From NCBI GenBank assembly GCA_017991595.1, contig JAGOQJ010000002.1, positions 311,386 to 375,385 on the forward strand: a stretch of DNA of 64,000 nucleotides. Direction: 5' to 3'. The notes under the pieces were generated by a model that was given only the letters and a program-made list of their open reading frames with translations, had not been told where the DNA came from and ran no database searches. Below, piece after piece: positions 21,101 through 27,234 of the stretch. The stretch's first letter is position 1, and every line of letters starts with the position of its first letter. This DNA is from Candidatus Didemnitutus sp. (lineage in GTDB: Bacteria; Verrucomicrobiota; Verrucomicrobiia; Opitutales; Opitutaceae). The translations under genes and the position numbers were made by a program.

Positions 21101-21199
21101 GTCGTTGAAATCCGCCACGACCGAAGGCGCGGCGGAGAGCGCCGGCGGGAGCGAGGCGAACAGCGCCAGCGCAACGAAGAGGAACAGGAGGCGGCTCAT
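15140..21199 (-). CDS. giant multidomain exoenzyme B, paralogue of exoenzyme A
   Basis: A 2019-residue secreted protein with signal peptide MSRLLFLFVALALFASLPPA. It has the same plan as the 1853-residue neighbour: the shared concanavalin-like domain (about 25-266), three Ig-like domains instead of one (270-530; YQWQKDGADLHGA, YQWQRNGVDLAGA and a YEWRRG variant), DNRLRE/CBM96-like regions (533-940; again FLNWAAGRRGDLY), the large catalytic-looking region (940-1725; NYSYW, GYDPAYGMGGP, NTAHMNHPLP, FYGDTEVWPWLP), an Fn3-like segment, an Ig domain (about 1845-1925) and the C-terminal VDYTVQASGDLVSW domain. Family and substrate are not recognised. No copy of the 15-bp operator is seen directly upstream; a terminator-like stem separates it from the PEP-CTERM gene. 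Confidence 0.8.
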   Translation of the reverse strand: MSRLLFLFVALALFASLPPALSAAPSVVADFNDCNTGIMRAGYQPASTGVGFSAPYWEGGTAAVQVVAGDLTAPPATRYIATQAAPARSVQARGVSSTTRRQQYREIEQPLAGTVWGSFLVQQIDAATHNTGLTFNIAHIDPLNRVNGQGRLYAAGSSLLVHGSGSAAPTLVPGQFTTGQTALVLFRYVSETRQLTVWVNPVLPDTPAELAALTPAFDGLCDLPGVGGNITTLGIGGYPDTSTSTNCGLIDLVRLSDQPSGYYDVTGLPVVPTILAQPIDRTVARGTEVVLSVTASGQGELTYQWQKDGADLHGATVPQLTLANVQTADAAGYRVQVRDPQTGGAVWSRTATLTVLESIAPVSITAQPQSLALTAGQNATLSVTATGTAPLTYQWQRNGVDLAGATSAQLSFVAVQPAQAGQYRVIVTNPAGSVASATVGVAVDVAPELIAAPQSTESYVGGAATFYVEARGTALHYEWRRGNEPVGGDSPHLTLTALQPSDAGNYTVTVRNALGSIATPAATLTLLAETPAPTGSVGAVADSFMENGTSAAQPRNGLGLRVAARGTVAAAYKTYVDFSLPLAVKARDAGTAAVRFTLDPVEPVFSGADTPAAALLPSAAAMRIRFGSTSNSQTYLSAGPTTAGADIYRGLLTFDLSSLAFVPDTMSLRLTVAAKASGAVAGARTLRLHRVTRPWVQGQATWTQASNSVAWTTPGGDFDPVPLAELVADPSTVTVGQVLEFAETPALRQALLEVLDTSGLLQLALVVDGEETLSNRVFHFHPRGTVGLEPALVLPSGALAGKAPRNPLRVRLHGVVNNAAAWSEDTLTWNAAPARADAISSPGPGAVPLAELTLDTATLAAGGNVTFADPRIAQFLNWAAGRRGDLYDTGQASDLDRRVTFILTALDGGEFFAGVKFRDRESGAGPALLFDTATVVPAAATTLENERYRVVLQDDLSLAVTDKRDGATARFEAAFEIVSQGANPGFSRHSYDVSPTPLSLATWNTNFNYSAAPGERLTLRPVAARARDGALSWSYAPGTAAFAFRAELDLPAGTALPRMRWTLTPGATRYFGVAFQPVAAVPNSSVDAFYLPCVWNGRRFPDNQYLIDETRATLPAAFRESGGVVSGVAADAFEVPQRVSTFVNSLFGLIANDATAAASRPAFAAPIYGSVGSRTDGLQSYAARLIVGGAGLDQAFRDVATGVFGFHDYRENLPEGSLNTALDNLVDFILNTSGQNYSYWRANEKANEYVNDNPDYVRFQSAAAALGLAMVRDDAGLYEERARPAMEYFLSRRGSMLKFTGYDPAYGMGGPVAAYYGTDFYALFGLTGGRTWGFLPLAHEARVVSGSTTLLGDIITPGQSLARGEAYDRVFDTLLSLIEAYRATGVPEYLADARWLTDEYVRHRYDSGPPLDFRDAKSSFWSQLGGRWDVLLEMEELTGDPRYAAAAARAMNEFARHVNFGPAVGDFTVDGLGVPVKASAVSEVGLTCEATATSVSHRGIFMSAYASASFLRAARLQADPFFKAVGRAGIVGRWMNYPGYTIRNNYNSVLLRPDYPLRWYATYANTAHMNHPLPLAGMAIDFLMADAELRSGSAVKFPHHYTDSRGYFRGRLYGGEPGVFYGDTEVWPWLPRALVSFAGPDAAQLNYVAGHGNGRLYLAFSNQAKRAVEVTVTVDPARVTLTPGARLRVWRDNVAQPDTTFVNGVTTVSVPADGFVAWAIDGATPALGLQSDYIARTGAPLGEGSYQTQTASFGRVVGIVLSLSPTRQNAYVYTDADPTELASARLRYRVDGGAEQTLTKAVFPFEFSVTLPTGTRSFSYVVEGTPAAGGSAMVSEQRTLQVDVAPVITAAPVAQTVYAGRAVTLSVTVQGEGPFTYQWRRNGVAITGATAATLELAGAPGEAGSYDVIVSNGAGTITSPAALVTVQLGDLLAYALGGTGDATPAAPLMALDVASGRLALTFFRARAEVDYTVQASGDLVSWTELARNPGAVGQTVTVEDSVALTAAARRFLRLQVELP

Positions 21200-21204
21200 G
21201 CGGT

Positions 21205-21264
21205 GACAAAAGAAATCACCCGCTGAACGACGTGACGCACCATGCGCACGGGCTCAGCGGGTGA
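21205..21264 (-). terminator. intrinsic terminator after the PEP-CTERM gene
   Basis: The minus strand carries an 11-bp perfect stem TCACCCGCTGA/TCAGCGGGTGA (21216-21226 with 21254-21264). An inner GTGCGCA-type stem sits in the loop, and the stem is followed by TTTCTTTTGTC. It lies 21 bp past the stop of the gene at 21286-22206 and ends just before the ATG at 21199. Confidence 0.65.
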
Positions 21265-21285
21265 AGTGACGGCGAAAAAGAGAAC

Positions 21286-22206
21286 TCAACGTTGGCCACG
21301 GCGGCGGATGACCGCCACCGCACCCAGCGCGAGCGCCCCGAAAATGGCGGCATACGTGGACGGCTCGGGGATCGCAGCGACCATGCTGAGCGAGAGATCG
21401 TCGATGCCGAGCGCGTGACCGGGCACGTTCTGCGTGTCGGCGTCGCTGTAGAACCAGCGCACGAGCAGGTAGTCGCCGCTATCGAGCGTCACCGGCAGCG
21501 CCGCGCTCTTGAGCGAGCGATTGGCGGCTTGGTTGCCGTCGAGATTCGCGCCGGTCGTCGCGCCGACGGTGGGGCTCGTGAAATCGAGCGTGTTCAGGTC
21601 GCTCCAACCGGTCTCGGCCCAGACGTTGTAGCTCGCGGCGGTGAAGCTGGAGACGACCTTGTATTGGAATTCGAGCGTGTTGGTCTGCGCGCTGTTTTCC
21701 CGGCGCCACTGCTCGCCGGTGTAGGCGAGCGTGATGGTGTCGACCGCCGTGGCGGTGTCGTTCTTGATCACGAAGCCGAGCGCGGACTGCGTGGCGGCGG
21801 TGTTGCGGAGCGCGAGGGCCGTTTCGTTGAGCGTAGCGGTGGCATGGCTGAAGGTCGCACCAAGCAAGCCCGTGGCGGTCGAGTTGCCCGCACCACCGGA
21901 GCCGATGCGCGCCGTGCCGGAGGTGTCGTAGGTCGGCACCGTCGGATCCGAGACCATGCTGAGGAACCAGCCAGGCAACGCCTTGGTGTAGGGTGTCGCG
22001 TTGGCCGTGTAGGCGAGTTGGGAGTTGTTCGTCCACGCACCGGTGATCGTGGTCGTGCTGGTCACGCCGGTGATGTTGAAATTCTCGGTATAAGTGTAGG
22101 TGTCACCGGACGGCGTCAGGCTGGAGAGGTTGACCTGGGCCGGAAGCGAAGCCGCGCCAAGCATGGCGGCGAGGCAGAGCGCCAAGAGCGAACGTGGGGT
22201 GTTCAT
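21286..22206 (-). CDS. PEP-CTERM sorting-signal exoprotein
   Basis: A 306-residue protein. The N-terminal signal peptide ends near LPAQ. The body is rich in Thr, Ser and Asn and resembles no enzyme I know. The C-terminus has the PEP-CTERM tripartite signal: IPEPSTYA, a hydrophobic segment (IFGALALGAVAVI) and the basic tail RRRGQR. The family is processed by exosortase and displayed in an exopolysaccharide-rich surface matrix. It shares the operator-carrying divergent region with the SGNH hydrolase, which links surface sorting to the polysaccharide locus. No exosortase gene is in the window. Confidence 0.85.
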   Translation of the reverse strand: MNTPRSLLALCLAAMLGAASLPAQVNLSSLTPSGDTYTYTENFNITGVTSTTTITGAWTNNSQLAYTANATPYTKALPGWFLSMVSDPTVPTYDTSGTARIGSGGAGNSTATGLLGATFSHATATLNETALALRNTAATQSALGFVIKNDTATAVDTITLAYTGEQWRRENSAQTNTLEFQYKVVSSFTAASYNVWAETGWSDLNTLDFTSPTVGATTGANLDGNQAANRSLKSAALPVTLDSGDYLLVRWFYSDADTQNVPGHALGIDDLSLSMVAAIPEPSTYAAIFGALALGAVAVIRRRGQR

Positions 22207-22295
22207 CGGAAGGGATGGAAGGGAGAGCCAACGGGGATAAGGAAACCAGCAAGGGCCAGTTTGCAGAGGGAGCGCGGTGCTAAAAGCGCGCCTCC

Positions 22296-22310
22296 GGTCA
22301 ACCGTTGAGC
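22296..22310. promoter_or_regulatory. operator-like site, copy 5 (GGTCAACCGTTGAGC)
   Basis: This copy lies 89 bp upstream of the PEP-CTERM ATG at 22206. The inner arms TCAAC and GTTGA are perfectly palindromic around a central C. Confidence 0.65.
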
Positions 22311-22346
22311 CTCCGGCCGGCACAGTGCAGAAGGCACGCGAGGCAG

Positions 22347-22361
22347 GCTCAACGATTGACC
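22347..22361. promoter_or_regulatory. operator-like site, copy 6 (GCTCAACGATTGACC)
   Basis: This second copy lies in the divergent region 22207-22407, with its centre 51 bp from copy 5. It is 46 bp upstream of the GTG start chosen at 22408 for the SGNH hydrolase and would nearly touch the alternative ATG at 22372. Confidence 0.65.
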
Positions 22362-22407
22362 GCCGCACCCGTTGGCCGTGCGGTGCGAACGAGCCCATGC
22401 TTCAAGC

Positions 22408-23148
22408 GTGAATCCCTTGCGCATGTTGCTCTCCGGCGCGGGCCTGGTCCTGGCGCAGCTCCTCCTCGCCGCGCCCGTTGCCCTCGCCACCGCCGCGCCG
22501 CAGATGGATCCATTGGACGCCGAGCTCGCCGCCGGCCGCCGCCAGACGCTCGTCTGCTACGGCACGAGCCTGACCGCGGCGCGCGAGGGCTGGGTGGCGC
22601 AATTGCATGCGCTGCTAAAACAGCGCCACGGCGACCTCATCACCATCGTCAACGCCGCGAAGGGCGGGGAAAACTCCACGTGGGGCCTCGCCCAGCTCGA
22701 GGAGCGCGTCCTCGTGCACCGGCCGGATGTCGTGACGCTCGAATTCGCGATGAACGACGCCGCGCGAAAATCCGCCCTCACCGTCGCCGACGCGCGCCGC
22801 AATCTCGAAACCCTGATCGCCCGCATTCGCGCGGCCAACCCTGCCACGCGAATTATTCTCCTCACCATGAATCCTCTCGGCGCTGCCGTGCTCGCCCGTC
22901 CCGCTGACCATCCGTTCAGCCGTGCTGAGCTCGACGCCCACTACGCGATGGTGCGCGAGGTCGCCGCGGAGCAGAGTCTGATGCTCGTCGATCATCACGC
23001 CGCTTGGCTGCGCCTGCGCGCGGAGAACCCGGAGCTCTTCGACCGGCACGTCCCGGACGGCGTGCATCCAGACCCGGAAATCAGCCGACGCCTGATTCTG
23101 CCTGCCATGCTGCGCGCGCTCGGTGCCGCTCCGATGGAGTCCGACTAA
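22408..23148 (+). CDS. secreted SGNH/GDSL-family hydrolase
   Basis: A 246-residue protein from GTG 22408 (ATG 22423 and ATG 22372 are alternatives; 22408 gives a basic n-region ahead of the signal peptide). Block I is YGTSLTA, with the nucleophile Ser at about residue 54. A GGENST segment could supply the Gly, AMNDAA the Asn (block III), and DGVHP the catalytic Asp217 and His220 (block V). These enzymes cleave ester bonds. The location between PEP-CTERM and beta-helix genes suggests deacetylation of an acetylated polysaccharide; that is inference. The stop at 23148 is 9 bp before the next gene, so the two are likely one operon under operator copy 6. Confidence 0.85.
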   Translation: MNPLRMLLSGAGLVLAQLLLAAPVALATAAPQMDPLDAELAAGRRQTLVCYGTSLTAAREGWVAQLHALLKQRHGDLITIVNAAKGGENSTWGLAQLEERVLVHRPDVVTLEFAMNDAARKSALTVADARRNLETLIARIRAANPATRIILLTMNPLGAAVLARPADHPFSRAELDAHYAMVREVAAEQSLMLVDHHAAWLRLRAENPELFDRHVPDGVHPDPEISRRLILPAMLRALGAAPMESD

Positions 23149-23157
23149 GTTTCCGTT

Positions 23158-25239
23158 ATGTCCCCTGCTGTTCCCCTTCCCCATCCGGGGCGCGCGAAGG
23201 TGCGCCTCGCCTTGAGTCTGCTGGTGCTCGTCAGCGCCGCCGTGCTGCGCGCGGCGTTGCCGGCCCCGGCCTTGCTGGCACCTGCGACGGAAACGCCCGC
23301 CATCGTCGAACACCCGGACTTTCTCTGGCGCCCCGTCACCGGAGCGACTGCCTACGAAATTCAAATCGCGCCCGACGCCGCCTTCGCGACTCCGACCCTG
23401 ACCGACCGCGTGGAAATCGCGCGCTTCGTGCCGTTGCAACCGCTGGCACCGGGCAACCATTTCTGGCGCGTGCGCAGTCTCACCGCAGACGGCACTGCCG
23501 GCGCGTGGGCGGCGCCGCAAGTTTACCAACTCCGTGCCCCCGAGCGCGTCTTCACCGTGCCGGCGGACGCCGATCTGGCCGCCATCCGTCGCGTGCTCGC
23601 CACCGCCGCCGCCGCCACGCCCGCACGCGTGCAATTCGCCGCCGGCGCCACCTACCGCGTGAAGCCCGACGACGCGGTGCTCACGCTCACGAAGGCCCGC
23701 GACCTCATCATCGACGGCCAGGATGCCCTCATCGTCATCGAGAATCCCGCCGCCGGTTTCATCCGCTTCGACGAGTGCGCGCGGATCACCGTGCGCGGCT
23801 TCCGCGTGGACTACGATCCCCTGCCCCACGCCGTCGGACGCGTTGAGTCCATCGACCTGACGGAGAAAACCTCGGCTGCGATCCTGCGCAGCGAGCCGGG
23901 CTATCCCGATTTCGACGCGCCGCACGTCAAGGGCAGCTCGATTTGGGGCGTGGTGCTCGATTCCGCGCCCGAACGCCGCGGCTGGATGAAGGCCGGCAGT
24001 CCGCTCGTCTTCCGCGTCGAGGCCCCGCGCGTCACGCGCACCGCCGAGGGCCTTTTCCGGCTGCCCGTCAGTTCGAAGGCCCAGACCGCCACGCTCGAGG
24101 TCGGCGACCGCCTGATCATCTTCGCCCGCAACGGCACGCGCGGCTTCGCCTCGGTCTCACGCTCGGTCGACACGACCTTCGACCGCGTCATCGCCTACGC
24201 GTGCCCGGCCGGACACTTCAGCCATGTCGGCGGCTCGCAGCTAAAGATACTCTCGTCCGGCTCGCGGCTGCGCGACGGCACGCGCTGGTATGCGGGCAAC
24301 GCCGACGGCGTGCACGTGCGCGCCAACGTCATCGGCCCCTGGGTCGAGGCCTGCACCTTCGAGGCGGTCGGCGACGATGCCATCGCGCTCTACAACAAGG
24401 GCATCTTCGTCACTGCGCAGCGCGCGCCCGACGCCATCACTGTGGCGCGTGAATTCTCAGACCTCGAAGCCGGCGAATCCTTCCGCATCTTCAACCCGCG
24501 CGAAGGCACCTTCATCGGCGAGACCTACACCGTCACGAGCGCCACCCGCCAAGGCGCGGAGGTCGCCCTCGCCTTCAGCCCCGCACTGCCCGCAGGCGTC
24601 ACGCTGCACAGCGACGCGGCGAAGAAAACGCTCAGCGACCAGCTCTTCACCCTCAGCAAGCGCAACGCCCTCTTCATGGTGCGCGGCAACCGCTTCACCG
24701 GCATCCGCCGCTACGGCACCGTCTTTCGGTCGCCCGACGGCGTCGTGAAGGACAACCGCTACGCCGGCGTCTCCAACGCCGCCATCGCCACCCTCAACGA
24801 GCCCGACTCGTGGCACAACGGCCTCGCCAGCCAGCGCGTCGTCATCACCGGCAACACGATCGAGCGCTGCGCCTTCGACGGCTCCTCGACTGACGTCGGC
24901 AGCATCCACGTGCTCCTCCGCAAACTCGGCGGCGCACCCGCGTCCGCGCGGGCGTTCACCGATCTCGCCATCACCGGCAACACGATCACCGACTGGAGCC
25001 AGCGCGCCATCTCCGTGCAGAACGCCGAGGACAGCACGATCGCACGCAACACCGTCGGCGCCGCGCTCGCCGGATTTCCCTTCCCCGGCAAGGGCGCGCA
25101 CCACGCGATCTACACCGACAACGTGCGCCGCACGCGCGTCGAGGACAACGACCTCCGCACCGAGCGCCGTCCCGTCACTTCGCTCCTGCGTCTCGACCCC
25201 GAGTCGTCGAACACCGCCCGCGGCAATCACGAGCCCTGA
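23158..25239 (+). CDS. Fn3 plus right-handed beta-helix polysaccharide-active protein (GH28/GH110-like)
   Basis: A 693-residue protein with a signal peptide (to VLRAALPA). An Fn3-like module occupies about 40-125 (FLWRPVTGATAYEIQI and FWRVRSLTADG). A beta-helix follows, beginning near LAAIRRVLATAA. The segment NADGVHVRANVIGPWVEAC followed by EAVGDDAIALYNKG recalls the NTDG and G-DD motifs of GH28 and the DDA(I/V)N motif of GH110 alpha-galactosidases. The acidic residues are candidates for catalysis. Near the C-terminus are N-rich helix rungs (ITGNTIERC, ITGNTITDW). It follows the SGNH hydrolase by 9 bp, so a joint role in removing ester groups and then cutting the chain is plausible. The family is not certain. 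Confidence 0.78.
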   Translation: MSPAVPLPHPGRAKVRLALSLLVLVSAAVLRAALPAPALLAPATETPAIVEHPDFLWRPVTGATAYEIQIAPDAAFATPTLTDRVEIARFVPLQPLAPGNHFWRVRSLTADGTAGAWAAPQVYQLRAPERVFTVPADADLAAIRRVLATAAAATPARVQFAAGATYRVKPDDAVLTLTKARDLIIDGQDALIVIENPAAGFIRFDECARITVRGFRVDYDPLPHAVGRVESIDLTEKTSAAILRSEPGYPDFDAPHVKGSSIWGVVLDSAPERRGWMKAGSPLVFRVEAPRVTRTAEGLFRLPVSSKAQTATLEVGDRLIIFARNGTRGFASVSRSVDTTFDRVIAYACPAGHFSHVGGSQLKILSSGSRLRDGTRWYAGNADGVHVRANVIGPWVEACTFEAVGDDAIALYNKGIFVTAQRAPDAITVAREFSDLEAGESFRIFNPREGTFIGETYTVTSATRQGAEVALAFSPALPAGVTLHSDAAKKTLSDQLFTLSKRNALFMVRGNRFTGIRRYGTVFRSPDGVVKDNRYAGVSNAAIATLNEPDSWHNGLASQRVVITGNTIERCAFDGSSTDVGSIHVLLRKLGGAPASARAFTDLAITGNTITDWSQRAISVQNAEDSTIARNTVGAALAGFPFPGKGAHHAIYTDNVRRTRVEDNDLRTERRPVTSLLRLDPESSNTARGNHEP

Positions 25240-25270
25240 CGCTCCGCCGCCTGCACGCCGCCCCGTCAAC

Positions 25271-25296
25271 CCGTAGGCAGCGAGCTTGCTCGCGCC
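25271..25296. repeat. REP-like palindromic repeat, copy 2
   Basis: The same 26 bp as 15101-15126, between the convergent ends of the beta-helix gene (25239) and the MFS gene (25350). It can fold as a hairpin on both strands and may terminate both genes. Confidence 0.6.
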
Positions 25297-25349
25297 CACA
25301 AGCATCATCGCATTCCCGCGATCGTCCCTGATCCCCGGAGCAATCTGCC

Positions 25350-26513
25350 TCAAGCGACACGCTTCGGCGGCGGCGCCGCCGGCGTGACCGCCGTCAATCC
25401 GCCCGCCAGCAGCGCCACGCCAAAGCCCACGAGCGCGGTGAACACGAAGTAGTTTCCACCCGCGTTCAATCCCAGCGCCGTGATCAGCACCGGCGAAAAG
25501 CCAGCGAGGATGCGGCCGAGGTTGTAGGCCGCACCCGAGAACAGGGTGCGATACTCGGAGAACACCTCGTTGAAAAACGCGCCCATCAACCCGAACGGAA
25601 TGCCGTTCAGCAGCGGCAGGCAGAGCGCAAACAGCAGATTGCGTCCGCTCCACGCGAGGCTCCAACACACGAGCGACAGCGCCGTCAGCGCCACCGCATA
25701 GAGCAACAACGCCCGGCGGACGCCGCACCGTGCGACGAGCCACGCGCCGAACAACATGCCCGGCGCCACCGCGAGCCAGAACAGCGCGGTGTAGAACGGC
25801 GACTGCGGCAACTCCTTCGCATAATAGACGTTCACCGTGCCGCTCGCGATCGTCAGGCTCGCAAGCCCGAGGCAGGCGAGAAATGCCGGCAGGTTCGCGC
25901 GCCACAGGCGCCAGCCCGCTCCGCCGACGCTGCGGCCCGCGGCGCCGTCCCCTTCCGCGAGCGCGCGCCAGCGCAGCACCGACAGCACCGCCACCGGCAC
26001 GATCGACAGCGCGAACAGCGCGCGCCAGCCGAGCACCGGCAGCGCATAGCGCGCGGCGAAGGCCGCGAGCAGGCCGCCGAGAATGGAAAATTGCAGCCAC
26101 GCGGAGAACCGGTAACGCGCCGCGCCCGTGACGCGCTCCGCCAAATAGGTGTGGCTGATGCCCCACTCCGCGCCCAGCGCGAGCGACGCGACCAGCCGCG
26201 CCACCAGCAGACTGGGCAAATCCCACGCGAGGCTGATCCCCGCGATGCCCGCGAAATAAACGCCGAACACCGCCAGCATCACCCGCCCGCGGCCGAACCG
26301 ATCCGCGAGGAAACCGAACGCCAGCGCGCCCACGCCGACGCCCGCCAGCCCGGTGAATTGCAGCCAGTTGCTCTCTGCCGCGCTCAGATCGAAATGCGCC
26401 ACCAACGCGCGCTCCAGATAGACGAAGAGATAAAGATCGTAGTAATCGAAGAACAGCCCGACGAAGGCCGTCCAATAGATCGCCGCCGCCCCGGGCATCG
26501 CTCGGTTCGTCAC
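25350..26513 (-). CDS. MFS transporter (metabolite:H+ symporter-like)
   Basis: A 387-residue integral membrane protein with about 12 hydrophobic segments. The loop between TM2 and TM3 has the MFS motif GFLADRFGRGR, and an acidic FFDYYDLYLF marks TM1. The GTG at 26513 overlaps the stop of the upstream TPR gene as GTGA, which implies translational coupling and decides the start; a longer frame to 26558 would lie inside the TPR gene. It probably imports a sugar acid or other small metabolite. Its position beside the polysaccharide locus suggests uptake of breakdown products, but the operon partner is the TPR gene, so the link is uncertain. Confidence 0.8.
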   Translation of the reverse strand: MTNRAMPGAAAIYWTAFVGLFFDYYDLYLFVYLERALVAHFDLSAAESNWLQFTGLAGVGVGALAFGFLADRFGRGRVMLAVFGVYFAGIAGISLAWDLPSLLVARLVASLALGAEWGISHTYLAERVTGAARYRFSAWLQFSILGGLLAAFAARYALPVLGWRALFALSIVPVAVLSVLRWRALAEGDGAAGRSVGGAGWRLWRANLPAFLACLGLASLTIASGTVNVYYAKELPQSPFYTALFWLAVAPGMLFGAWLVARCGVRRALLLYAVALTALSLVCWSLAWSGRNLLFALCLPLLNGIPFGLMGAFFNEVFSEYRTLFSGAAYNLGRILAGFSPVLITALGLNAGGNYFVFTALVGFGVALLAGGLTAVTPAAPPPKRVA

Positions 26514-27148
26514 GACGTCGGGCGCACCTTGGCGCGGAAATCGCCGCCCTCTTCCCAACGTCCCTGCCGAAGGCTTTCGGCGACCGAAGCATCCTTCAGC
26601 AGCGCCTGCGCCGCACCGTGGATCGGCTCCAGCCGCAGCGCCGCCTCGGCGCAGTGCACCGCTTGCGCCGCGCGCCCCGCCGCCAGTTGCGCGCGCCCGA
26701 GCGCGACGAGCGTAGCCACATCATCCGGCGCCACCTCGCGCAACGCCTCGAAGGCGAACACCGCCGTCTCCGGCCACGCCAGCGCCAGCGCCGCGTCACC
26801 GAGCAGGCGCAGACCCGCCGCGTCGCGCGGATCGGCGGCCAGCATGCGCTCGGCGCTCGCGACCGCCTTCAAAGGTTCCTTCGCCAGCGCCGCGCGCCCG
26901 GTGAGGAGAAAGGGCGCGCTCGACACGCGTCCGAGCGCCTGCGCCAGAAAACCGGTGCGCGCCCCGGCGCCCTTGAGTTGCGCCGTGCGTTGCAGTTTGC
27001 GCACCGGCAGACACCCGGGCGCCGTCGCGAGCACGGCGCCGCAGAGTTCGACGGTGTAGGCGAAGTTGCCGCGCTCGAACGCCGTGCGCGCACTCTCCAC
27101 CTGTTTTTGCAGGCGCGGTTCGAGGGAGGCGACGGATTGTTCGGGCAT
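26510..27148 (-). CDS. tetratricopeptide-repeat protein
   Basis: A 212-residue soluble protein with no signal peptide. Helical pairs with TPR character run through it: ARTAFERGNFAYTVELC, AVASAERMLAADPRDAAGLRLLGDAAL, AVFAFEALREVAPDDVATLVALGRAQLAAG and AVHCAEAALRLEPIHGAAQAL. It is likely a scaffold for protein contacts. The stop overlaps the GTG of the MFS gene. No specific function can be assigned. Confidence 0.75.
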   Translation of the reverse strand: MPEQSVASLEPRLQKQVESARTAFERGNFAYTVELCGAVLATAPGCLPVRKLQRTAQLKGAGARTGFLAQALGRVSSAPFLLTGRAALAKEPLKAVASAERMLAADPRDAAGLRLLGDAALALAWPETAVFAFEALREVAPDDVATLVALGRAQLAAGRAAQAVHCAEAALRLEPIHGAAQALLKDASVAESLRQGRWEEGGDFRAKVRPTS

Positions 27149-27234
27149 GCGCAGAGGTGGCTAAGCGAATCGCCGCGTCGCGTAAAGCCGCCGGTTGACG
27201 GCCCGCGGGAAATGCCGGAGCGCAGACGGACGCT

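Noticed and set aside
21222..21236. Possible operator copy before exoenzyme B (GCTGAACGACGTGAC)
   Set aside because: Only the left half resembles the consensus, and the bases form part of the terminator stem, which explains them better.
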